Below the pieces are notes generated by a model that saw nothing but the letters and a program-made list of their open reading frames with translations, had not been told where the DNA came from and did not search any database. Shown piece by piece: positions 48,901-53,801 of a DNA stretch of 53,801 bases. The position numbers were made by a program, and so were the translations under genes. The stretch covers positions 1 to 53,801 of the IMG/VR virus record IMGVR_UViG_3300028786_000011. One strand, written 5' to 3'. How positions within the stretch are numbered: the stretch's first letter is position 1; the number at the start of each line of letters is the position of its first letter. The DNA comes from a virus.

Positions 48901-49729
48901 GGTCAATGACAGCACCTACACCACGTTCCAGAAGAACGCGCAGCACTTCGGCCACCTGGGTGTGAGCTACCTCGACCTGGGCAGCGCCGGACCGGTGTGG
49001 CTCGCCGCCTACCGCCAGTCGATCGCCAAGGGCATCGGCGATGCTGATGCGGTCTACATCGCCGACAAGGCGGTGCGCAACGCCCACGGCGCGCAGGGCA
49101 TCACCGACACCGCCGCATTCCAGCGAGCCAAGGGTGTGGCGAACCTCGTGAACATGTTCTACGGGTTCTTCAATCACATCTACAACCGCCAGCGCGTGAT
49201 CGTCTCGGACGCGGCCTCGGGGATCAAGAACGTCAAGGCCGGCGAGTACAGGGAAGCGTCGAAGGACTTCGCCTCCGTGCTGGCGCGCAGCTTCTGGTAC
49301 ATCGCTGTCCCCGCGATCGTCGAGACCCTGGCCCACCACGGCGGCCCGAACGAGGACAACGAAGAGAGCTGGGGCGCGTGGGCCGCGAAGGCGATGCTCG
49401 GCGAGATCCCGGCCGGCATTCCGGTGGTCCGCGACATCGCGAAGGCCGCGCTCGAGGGCCGTGACTACGAGATCAGCCCGATCGCCAAGGCCGTGAACGA
49501 CGTCATCGGCCTGAAGCGCGACATCACGAACTACGTGCAGGGCAACGACCCTTCGCCGCACGTCGGCAAGCACATGGCGATTGCGGCCGGCTACGCGCTC
49601 GGCCTGCCCCTGGCCGCGCCGTTCACGGCCGGCAAGTTCATCTGGGATGTCAACAACGGCGACGCCGATCCGCACAGCATCGCCGATTGGTACGAGGGAC
49701 TGACCCGCGGGAAGGTCGACCACAAATGA
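42899..49729 (+). CDS. giant internal virion / polyvalent protein, 2276 aa
   Basis: The protein contains a hydrophobic Ala/Gly-rich region (about residues 180-270), a zincin-like HESGH motif (963-967, in TLIHESGHAWLEEL), long coiled regions (about 1350-1600, REVRAEESESRAKLREAVN type) and a C-terminal amphipathic/hydrophobic end. Domains of this sort mark the large polyvalent proteins of Bcep22/BPP-1-like phages that travel with the DNA. Between about residues 650 and 920 the sequence is less uniform and looks like an inserted module. It starts in ATGA overlap with the transglycosylase gene. Confidence 0.8.
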   Translation: MSAEIDFDDLAKQALSPPAQGGQVLQFPTPANAPGPDYEGLAGQIMGMQKAAATQNLVSAQSTNPDNAAKALQASKVTGIPQPAAEENLVQAEQAATLQKNVETLGQNPNLSAFVASNPLAARMAQDDFDKLGLIERLSTAFKSGASTALLTNQLGRFGNEQQLGAAVGVSTPTADAKIKSLQGSINAQPKLTGPLGFAQNFTGFLAGLVDNAIEGGTQGALVGAATGAGVGAFAGGVGAIPGAAAGAGTGAAVGFNIDMARVAAGNAYIKMGQMRGSDGQPLSEGGKQFGAVFTGAATYAIGKYASGIESKLLGETAESLAQAAIAKAAQSPTFASAVASFAGGAAKGAAQGAVLMTAMEASGVIGEEIAKVASQGHFDTDPHEIVDRLADAAINGAVLLGTMHGSMRGLSLYGDIKSAQRATSSAEMMQNIMTGATESKLRERDLQSFQDFMQHQTDGSPVENLYLPASVVRELYQGARFDPALGERAQDPLFSFVSDMQKQLEEAAASNGDVVIKTSDFVAHLAGSPIAERLMPDMRVGADAMSLNEANAFKKEYADRIKQATEEAAKGGEVSPTQRIADEVRQQAVAAGYSDAVASRYGAVYAARYGARGERLGIDPYEAFKQSRVSIEKGAVGDAAGRTLNQEAKPEAHIGSTLVEIGKDKSLYQYPKSAAKDMATIAKDKNPKLKVEAETITQMDGSEKPTGHYNVTLPGGRKGSIQEKDGKVWINAAGVGEGKGGSLLYDLAANYAHSNGLKFIGDPDGLSDAGMRRRLENMLSSAVKYGTTDHLEPHPRQLRGESELALPPLAWQDGDTAGNIRSMVRASVATHEHGNPLGTSLDYNPATGNFYDAAGNVIADAHGVFADLASAERGASGAGASGRASLQRNALFRALLSGEDARRSILDRVRGVEDGRGEGIGEPLKGSFYQGLEEGPRGQIRFTDGKAVISLFEKADPSTLIHESGHAWLEELAADATGEKAPQQLRDDMATVREWLGNDGGELTTPQHEQFARAAEAYFMEGKAPTLALARVFTRFKQWLTRIYQTVSRLDTPINDDIRQVFDRLLATDAEIEQAKQTTGLEPNFKTREDAGMTAAEWKAYTNGIERANQQAESALLDKTMARIRRQRSAEYREERAKAVDEAAKEVDARPDVDALNMLRGTKVPGNPENIKLSAKELEQVYGKDGVSSMPKGTVSKDGVHPDYVAEMLGFDSGDALVRSLQGLEKQQREIQATEGEKRGIRKYLIDQAADQKMEQRHPDVMDEGAIREEAISAIHSEQRAQLLAQELRYLKRSAARALEERGAGRKAVEQVKTEEDWKAAEADLMAKLDKAKDQNKIDALKAQLAEVRQGIKDVRAEESESRAKLREAVNVSKPMLDAIRAHVDAILANKTTEDVGNFGQYLRDERKAAREVQQAILKKDWAAAAAAKQRQLLSHVVYTRAKEAAADIERGTATFKRLTSKAKFDGIAQEYTDQIHDLLGRFGFDSGRGEELQRGKPQTLEEFVNAKSEDAGIEIAIDPALYAMQGKPVGSLKLSEFRALDEAIDSLRELGRGEKMISVDGVERDFKEVKHEIVTAIRALGERMKSDYYDPRDAGKLAAAKEKLFGVFRNIDATLTKPEALFDQIDKADPFGIMNRAVFRRLKEAQGREDRWQEVASKDLKDAVESAGKDWSKRLNDVVPDDPALLNPDTGRPMKLTRKRMLSMALNWGNEGNRIKLADGYKWSAPAIKAFLDRNMSKADWDFVQRIWGMFDARKQELDDLQRRVTGVGLDMVHADAFNTPHGTYSGGYYPIVYDATKSFAAETHAEKATEALFPNGYTRATTPKGSTISRVEGVKRPIQLSLDIAPWKIGQVIHDVAFREAIIDADRLLSADSVKKAMDDVFGPEYRKMLRPWLKHIANSRNIDDAAIGWLDKAISTVRTNTVIVGIGFRLSTMFKHGFGALSNSIGEVGAKDFLAATRDLYSPRGDSSWSFIFEKSAEMKYRRNAYDKDIASQYDKLVNDSTYTTFQKNAQHFGHLGVSYLDLGSAGPVWLAAYRQSIAKGIGDADAVYIADKAVRNAHGAQGITDTAAFQRAKGVANLVNMFYGFFNHIYNRQRVIVSDAASGIKNVKAGEYREASKDFASVLARSFWYIAVPAIVETLAHHGGPNEDNEESWGAWAAKAMLGEIPAGIPVVRDIAKAALEGRDYEISPIAKAVNDVIGLKRDITNYVQGNDPSPHVGKHMAIAAGYALGLPLAAPFTAGKFIWDVNNGDADPHSIADWYEGLTRGKVDHK
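45486..45698 (+). other. overprinted 70-aa frame inside the giant gene
   Basis: In the +1 frame relative to the giant gene, an ATG opens MASLPTLRVLKEERLELERL, continuing through a PFYQERMHDDQFWIGYVG segment to TAG at 45698. Its codons end in G/C far more consistently than those of the main frame over the same bases, which read as unusual Gly/Ser/Arg-rich sequence. This could be an ancestral frame of an inserted fragment or a real overlapping gene. Confidence 0.35.
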
Positions 49730-49815
49730 GTTTCAAGCGTCACGCCCGGCCCCAAGAGCGGTCCCCCTCCTCGCCGTTGGCGGGGTCGGTGCGTGGCGAC
49801 CCACAGGAGAAGTAG

Positions 49816-51825
49816 ATGGTTTCCGCAACGACTGATCGACGCCTCGGCTTGGCGGGGAACACGGCCTACAAGGTGCCAGCCACGGTGGTCGCGACTGCGA
49901 ACATCACGCAATCTGGCGAGCAAACCATCGATGGCATCGCCGCCCTGGCGAGCAACGCTGCCGGCGTGCCGGATCGTGTGCTTTGCGTCGGCATGACGGA
50001 TACGACAAAGAATGGCCTGTGGGATGTGCAGACCAGTGCATGGACACGAAGCATCGATTCGAACGGCAACTATGACCTGACGCAGGGGACGCAGGTCTAC
50101 ATCGGCCGCGGGTCAAATGCTGGGCTCGTCTATGTCCTGACGACCGCCAACCCGATCACCATCGGTACGACGGGGCTGGCTTGGTCCCAGCAACTCGGCA
50201 CCGGCTTCCTGGCCGCTCTGGCCAGCACAGCGGTAGGCAGTACAAACGGTGATGGGCTGGTCGGCGTCAACAATGGCGACACCAACGAGGTAGGCCGCAC
50301 CCTGCACTACTGGATCAAGGCCAGCCGGCGCAACCTGTGCAACTTCCTGACCACTGCCGAGGTGGATGACATCCTGAGCGGCACGGGCTCGATCGACGTG
50401 GCGGCGAAATTCACCAACGCGATGATCGCGGCGGCTGCTGCGGGTGGCAACCGTGGCGCATATCTCGACCTCCCGCAGGGGCTGATCAAGGTGTCCAGCG
50501 CCATTGCTCCGGGCAACGTCAATCGCGTGTGGGTCGAAGGGCAGGGCAGCTCCACTCGAATCCAGACCAGCAGCGCAACCGCCGACATTTTCACCTTGGG
50601 CGACAGCTCGAACGAATGCTCGGGCTACGCCTTCAGTGACTTCGATGTCTGGTCCAGCGTGGTCAAGTCCGCGGGCTACGCGTTCAACAACCGGATCGCG
50701 ACCGACAGCCAGTGGCGCAACGTCAACGTCGGCTCGAATGACTTGTACACAGTTGCGGGCGCCCATCGCCTGTTCCGCGGCTGGTACTTCGACCGATTCG
50801 ATACGGTGTCGATCTACGCCGGACAGTGCGTGACCAACGACGATGGGGTTCAGGCTCGCGGGATCATCGGCGACACATTCGGCGCCGAGCTGGTCATCGA
50901 CGGGAACATGCGCTTCTTCAGGCAGAACGCGGCAGGTGCTGCTGCGGTGCGCATCGGTGGGTGCTGCGGCGGGGTCTATCTGCGTCGCGCAGATGCAAGC
51001 CTCGCTACCTATGGATTGGTGATCGACACCACGCTGGTGGCTGGCGGCGTCACGGCGACGAAGCGCAATCGAGAAATCTTCATCGAGGGTTTCAACGTCG
51101 ACAGCTGCAAGAAGTGGGGAATCTTCCAGACTGCAGACTCGGTGGCACTGCTGGTCATGGACAAGCCCTGGATCGCATCGAGCGGCACGGACGACGACGG
51201 ATCTGGCGGTCTCTGGCTCGGCGGTGGCGCGACGGTCGTCCCTCAAGTCGTCATCGGCGGTGCGCCGTTCATCTACAACAACGTCGGCCCGGGCGTTCAC
51301 CTCGAGAACGGCGGCTACTACTCGATCGATGGCGGCCAGATCACGCAGAACGGCACCAGTGCCTCGGGTGGGCATGGCATCGAGTTCGGCGCCACCTTCC
51401 CGACGCGCTTCTCGTTGACGGGGACCGATCTCGCGCTCAATGGCAAGGCCGCCAAGGGGTACGGGGCCAACATTCCGGCGGGTATGGACAACTTCGTGAT
51501 CTCCGGCTGCTCGGTCTACAGCAACGCCCAGGGCACGATCAACAACGCGGCGGGCTTCAGCGTCAGCCAGATCATCCGCGACTGCCCGGGCTACGTGACC
51601 GAAAACTCAAACGTTGCGACGGTGCTGAACGGTAACTCGTCCGTTGTCGTGACCCACGGCCTGGCGGTGACTCCGGCTTCGGTGCTGATTTCTGCTGTGG
51701 GGGCACCATCGGTCGGCACCTACTCGGCCGGCGCGTTTGGCGCAACGACCTTCACCATCGACAACGGAGCGGTCGCGGCGGGCGCGCGGCAGTTCTCGTG
51801 GCGTGCAACTGTCAACGCGGGCTGA
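49816..51825 (+). CDS. beta-helix tailspike / receptor-binding protein
   Basis: ACAGGAG precedes MVSATTDRRLGLAGNTAYK. A short N-terminal adaptor is followed (from about residue 190) by a right-handed beta-helix rich in short strands and Asn/Gly turns (FRQNAAGAAAVRIGGCCGGV, GVHLENGGYYSIDGGQIT), and a distinct C-terminal beta domain (TVLNGNSSVVVTHGLAVT). This is the layout of podovirus tailspikes that bind and often cleave surface polysaccharide. It is the last structural gene before lysis genes. I cannot identify catalytic residues. Confidence 0.78.
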   Translation: MVSATTDRRLGLAGNTAYKVPATVVATANITQSGEQTIDGIAALASNAAGVPDRVLCVGMTDTTKNGLWDVQTSAWTRSIDSNGNYDLTQGTQVYIGRGSNAGLVYVLTTANPITIGTTGLAWSQQLGTGFLAALASTAVGSTNGDGLVGVNNGDTNEVGRTLHYWIKASRRNLCNFLTTAEVDDILSGTGSIDVAAKFTNAMIAAAAAGGNRGAYLDLPQGLIKVSSAIAPGNVNRVWVEGQGSSTRIQTSSATADIFTLGDSSNECSGYAFSDFDVWSSVVKSAGYAFNNRIATDSQWRNVNVGSNDLYTVAGAHRLFRGWYFDRFDTVSIYAGQCVTNDDGVQARGIIGDTFGAELVIDGNMRFFRQNAAGAAAVRIGGCCGGVYLRRADASLATYGLVIDTTLVAGGVTATKRNREIFIEGFNVDSCKKWGIFQTADSVALLVMDKPWIASSGTDDDGSGGLWLGGGATVVPQVVIGGAPFIYNNVGPGVHLENGGYYSIDGGQITQNGTSASGGHGIEFGATFPTRFSLTGTDLALNGKAAKGYGANIPAGMDNFVISGCSVYSNAQGTINNAAGFSVSQIIRDCPGYVTENSNVATVLNGNSSVVVTHGLAVTPASVLISAVGAPSVGTYSAGAFGATTFTIDNGAVAAGARQFSWRATVNAG

Positions 51826-51826
51826 C

Positions 51827-52144
51827 ATGGACTTCGACCCCGAGCGCATCGCGCGCAGCCCCTTCACTGCTGGCCTGGTCGGTTCGCTGATCACGGCCTT
51901 GAAGTTCACGCCTGGTGCCAGCTGGTGGGAGCGAACCATCAACGTGGTGGCTGGCTGGGCTGCTGCCGGCTTCGTGACGCCGCCGCTTGTCGAATGGCTG
52001 CACCACAGCCCACCCGAGGGCTACGTCAGCGGCGCGGCCTTCCTCGTTGGCCTGCTCGGGATGTCACTCGTCGCTGCGGCGATGGACTGGCTCAAGAGCG
52101 GCAAGCTCGGCGAGACGATCTCGTCATGGACCATCCGGAGGTAA
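51827..52144 (+). CDS. holin-like membrane protein, 105 aa
   Basis: Starts MDFDPERIARSPFTAGLVG. Three hydrophobic stretches are visible: SPFTAGLVGSLITALKF, INVVAGWAAAGFVTP and GAAFLVGLLGMSLVAAAM. A phage membrane protein of this size just before lysozyme is a holin candidate. The next gene is a second one, so which is the true holin and which the antiholin is not decided by sequence. Confidence 0.65.
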   Translation: MDFDPERIARSPFTAGLVGSLITALKFTPGASWWERTINVVAGWAAAGFVTPPLVEWLHHSPPEGYVSGAAFLVGLLGMSLVAAAMDWLKSGKLGETISSWTIRR

Positions 52145-52148
52145 CGCG

Positions 52149-52481
52149 ATGGACGCACTACTTGTACTCCTGAATGCAGCCACCTGTGGGGCGCTGTCCC
52201 TGGTGCTGGTCTACGCCATCCTCTCACCTCGCGTGCAGGACGGCGTTGTCATCAAGGCAGGCTTGATCCTGATGGCGCTCGGCTTCGGGTCGATCGCGCT
52301 GCTGATGTTCGACGGCCTCAAGCCGCATGAGATCGAAAGTCTCGAGCGCGCGCTGCTGATGATCAATGCCGGCATCTCCGTGGTGATCGTGGGCTACCTG
52401 CTGCGCAAGGCGAAGGTCCGGCATCCGGTGCGCCGGTCGACGGATTGGTCGCCGCTGGAAGATGAGAGGGCCGTATCGTGA
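52149..52481 (+). CDS. second holin-like membrane protein, 110 aa
   Basis: Starts MDALLVLLNAATCGALSLVL with further hydrophobic segments (KAGLILMALGFGSIALLMF and LLMINAGISVVIVGYLL) and a basic C-terminal tail (RRSTDWSPLEDERAVS region). Four-base overlap with the lysozyme start. Likely holin or antiholin. Confidence 0.62.
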   Translation: MDALLVLLNAATCGALSLVLVYAILSPRVQDGVVIKAGLILMALGFGSIALLMFDGLKPHEIESLERALLMINAGISVVIVGYLLRKAKVRHPVRRSTDWSPLEDERAVS

Positions 52482-52912
52482 ACCTGCAGTTCATGCTCGA
52501 GCGCGACGAAGGCCGGCGCTACGTGGCCTATCCGGACCCGCTGACGGGTGGCGCTCCCTGGACCATCGGCATCGGCCACACGGGTCCGGAGGTGCACCAG
52601 GACACGATCTGGACGCCAGAGCAAGTCGACCAGGCGTTCGCGCGCGATGTGTCCAACGCGACGGCCCAGTGCAGGAAGAACTTCGATCCGTGGTTCAGCC
52701 AGTTGACAGAGGCGCGACAGGCGGTGCTGATCGCGATGACATTTCAACTTGGTATAGGCGGTCTGCTGGGGTTCAAGCAGACACTCGCCGCGGTGCGAGA
52801 CGAGCACTACGCACTGGCCGCCGACAGGATGAAGGACAGCGACTGGGCGCGGCAGACCCCGAAGCGCGCCATGCGCATGGCAGCTCAGATGGCTTCCGGC
52901 GATTGGGCCTGA
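52478..52912 (+). CDS. endolysin: T4-type (GH24) lysozyme
   Basis: GTG start overlapping the preceding stop. The 144-aa protein carries the GH24 triad at nearly T4 positions: E11 in LERDEGRRY, D20 in AYPDPLTG and T29 in PWTIGIGHTG. ARQAVLIAMTFQLGIGGLLG and a DSDWARQTPKRA helix also follow the family. It hydrolyses peptidoglycan at lysis. No export signal is visible, so it depends on the holin. Confidence 0.9.
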   Translation: MNLQFMLERDEGRRYVAYPDPLTGGAPWTIGIGHTGPEVHQDTIWTPEQVDQAFARDVSNATAQCRKNFDPWFSQLTEARQAVLIAMTFQLGIGGLLGFKQTLAAVRDEHYALAADRMKDSDWARQTPKRAMRMAAQMASGDWA

Positions 52913-52913
52913 C

Positions 52914-53342
52914 GTGCTCGCGCTGCTGAACCCGTATGTCTGGATCGCCGCCCTCGCGATGATGCTCGGGGCCTATGGGACGGGCCGCTGGCAGCAGTTC
53001 CAGAGCGACAGCAAGGCCCAGGTAGCCGCGACGCTCAAAGCGACCCAGGAGGCGCGCCAGGTCGAGGCGAACTGGCAGACCAACCTCGAGGCACAACAGG
53101 AGCTCAACCATGAAGAACTCGCCAAGGTGGCCGCTGCTCGCGACGCTGCTCTGCTCAGCCTGCGCAACCGCCCCGCCAGTGTGCCCGCGGCTGCCCGCAG
53201 CACCGCCGTCTGTGGAACTGGGGCAACCCTTTACCGCGACGATTCTGAGCTTCTTGTCCGGGAAGCTGCCAGAGCCGACGAGCTACGCGCTGCCCTCGGG
53301 AACTGCCAAGCTTGGATCGACACGGTGACGCACCCGAAATGA
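52914..53342 (+). CDS. Rz: Rz-like inner-membrane spanin
   Basis: The 142-aa GTG-start product has one N-terminal membrane anchor (LLNPYVWIAALAMMLGAYG) followed by a long periplasmic coiled coil (AQVAATLKATQEARQVEANW) rich in Gln, Glu and Ala. A second gene (Rz1-like) is nested in another frame inside its C-terminal half. Together they form the spanin that fuses the inner and outer membranes after lysozyme acts. Confidence 0.82.
   Translation: MLALLNPYVWIAALAMMLGAYGTGRWQQFQSDSKAQVAATLKATQEARQVEANWQTNLEAQQELNHEELAKVAAARDAALLSLRNRPASVPAAARSTAVCGTGATLYRDDSELLVREAARADELRAALGNCQAWIDTVTHPK
53110..53328 (+). CDS. Rz1: Rz1-like outer-membrane spanin lipoprotein
   Basis: Wholly nested in Rz in a different frame. 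The 72-aa product has a signal peptide and lipobox (MKNSPRWPLLATLLCSACAT, lipobox LCSAC) and a proline-rich mature part (APPVCPRLPAAPPS). These are the hallmarks of Rz1, the outer-membrane partner of Rz. Confidence 0.82.
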   Translation: MKNSPRWPLLATLLCSACATAPPVCPRLPAAPPSVELGQPFTATILSFLSGKLPEPTSYALPSGTAKLGSTR

Positions 53343-53452
53343 TCGACGCGCTCTACCCGCACATGCACTGGGCCTGGGAAGGCTGGTCGATGGCCTTCAT
53401 CCACGCGGCGCAGCTGTCGTGTGCGCTCGGCTGGATCGCGAGCGATGAGTGA
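53339..53452 (+). CDS. small hypothetical protein, 37 aa
   Basis: ATG overlapping the Rz stop (ATGA) opens MIDALYPHMHWAWEGWSMAF, continuing to an aromatic/hydrophobic end (AAQLSCALGWIASDE). Rich in Trp and His. It overlaps the following gene by 8 bases. Unknown function. Confidence 0.5.
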   Translation: MIDALYPHMHWAWEGWSMAFIHAAQLSCALGWIASDE

Positions 53453-53675
53453 CCATCCGCCGCAGTACCTGCGCCCGGCGGGCACGAACACCGGCATGCC
53501 CTACGTGGTGTTCGAGATCCGCAAGTCCGTGCTGCGCATCTTCCACGCCAAGCACATCGGCGAGGCGATCCTGGTCAAGGCGGAGTGGGAGCGGGGCGTC
53601 TATGAGCAGTCGCCGGGGCGCAAGCGGAAACTGCCGAGCAAGTCAGCGGAACCGCCCGCAAGTACTGGATATTAG
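53445..53675 (+). CDS. last prophage gene, hypothetical, 76 aa
   Basis: Starts MSDHPPQYLRPAGTNTGMPY and contains VVFEIRKSVLRIFHAKHIGE, then a basic Arg/Lys/Ser-rich tail. Its last codons and TAG stop lie inside the right att repeat (stop at 53673-53675), so integration defines its C-terminus. Role unknown. Confidence 0.6.
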   Translation: MSDHPPQYLRPAGTNTGMPYVVFEIRKSVLRIFHAKHIGEAILVKAEWERGVYEQSPGRKRKLPSKSAEPPASTGY

Positions 53676-53792
53676 GTAGCGCCAAATACCTACCTAATAT
53701 GAACCACAAAAAGTTAGGGGCCGCTCACTGGCGGCCCCTAGTATTTCTGGCTCCCCGACCTGGGCTCGAACCAGGGACCTACGGATTAACAG
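53667..53792. repeat. attR: attR: right copy of 126-bp attachment repeat
   Basis: The copy is identical to 1-126, including the inverted repeat (53669-53700), terminator and tRNA 3' part. Here it continues into the rest of the tRNA 5' half (tccggcgct to the window end), so this is the junction that restores the intact tRNA gene. Confidence 0.93.
53708..53739 (-). terminator. tRNA-Asn Rho-independent terminator, right copy
   Basis: This is the copy of the hairpin plus T run described at 42-73, directly downstream of the reconstituted tRNA-Asn on the minus strand. Confidence 0.8.
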
Positions 53793-53801
53793 TCCGGCGC
53801 T
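53748..53801 (-). tRNA. tRNA-Asn(GTT), 5' part outside window
   Basis: Read on the minus strand, the sequence gives an anticodon arm with anticodon GTT (complement of 53788-53790), variable region, T arm with GGTTCGAGCCC, acceptor 3' strand and an encoded CCA (53748-53750). The D arm and 5' acceptor lie beyond the window end. This is the gene interrupted and restored by the phage. Confidence 0.9.

Noticed and set aside
31739-51825. Diversity-generating retroelement as in the related BPP-1 phage
   Set aside because: No reverse transcriptase gene and no template/variable repeat pair near the tailspike were found.
1-53801. CRISPR array
   Set aside because: No series of near-identical 25-40-bp repeats with regular unique spacers was seen on either strand.
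53667-53801. Assembler end overlap of a circular contig instead of integrated prophage
   Set aside because: The repeats diverge immediately (acgccg against tccggc), and one side continues as a real tRNA. A k-mer overlap would have run to the contig end. Still, this cannot be excluded fully without flanking sequence.

Overview
This window is a complete integrated prophage of about 53.7 kb, bounded by a perfect 126-bp direct repeat (1-126 and 53667-53792) that carries the 3' part of a tRNA-Asn(GTT) gene. The DNA is GC-rich with strong G/C third-position bias. The gene families (DUF4224 plus tyrosine integrase, Erf, Ref, NinB, YdaS-type Cro, Bbp19-like and BPP-1/Bcep22-like virion proteins) point to a temperate short-tailed phage of a betaproteobacterium, most likely Burkholderiales. 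The host assignment is an inference.

Layout, left to right. (1) 207-5870, minus strand: a small membrane protein, integrase, DUF4224 protein and a run of small accessory genes, two of them next to integron attC-like sequences. (2) 5871-6134: a divergent switch with a short plus-strand ribbon-helix-helix-like gene and two near-identical 11-bp repeats overlapping both promoters. (3) 6131-11169, minus: the recombination operon (Erf annealing protein, PD-(D/E)XK exonuclease, Ref-like nuclease, NinB), a DUF1643 gene with an in-frame amber codon and a DUF551 gene. (4) 11202-13741: a lambda-like immunity region. A CI-like repressor gene (minus) faces a Cro/YdaS gene (plus). Five 14-bp operators of the form RCAA-N6-TTGY lie in two clusters, and a methyltransferase occupies the rexAB position between cI and PL. 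(5) 13914-17625, plus: CII-like, O-like and P-like replication genes, a VSR/DUF559-like nuclease, a RuvC-like resolvase and small genes. (6) 17631-25897, plus: the most unusual part, a nonulosonic (pseudaminic-type) acid pathway interleaved with small phage genes and a homing endonuclease. (7) 25894-51825, plus: terminase, portal, scaffold, capsid, tail tubes, internal virion proteins (one of 2276 aa) and tailspike. (8) 51827-53675, plus: holin-like proteins, lysozyme, Rz/Rz1 and two short genes reaching attR.

The sugar genes are PseB-like dehydratase, a minimal PseC-like aminotransferase, PseF-like cytidylyltransferase, pseudaminic-associated methylase, PseA/WbpG-type amidotransferase, HisF2-type subunit, PseH-like acetyltransferase and PseI-type synthase. 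Together they could make a CMP-activated, amidinated and methylated nonulosonic acid. PseG and a HisH glutaminase were not found. Most of these genes overlap their neighbours by a few bases and lie downstream of PR, so they should be expressed lytically. The likely use is during virion production or infection, such as glycosylating virion proteins or altering the infected-cell surface, rather than standing lysogenic conversion. A gene beside the large terminase (28103-28888) has a Rossmann-like layout reminiscent of sialyltransferase or Maf-type proteins and is a candidate transferase. By contrast, the methyltransferase in the rex position should be expressed in the lysogen together with the repressor.
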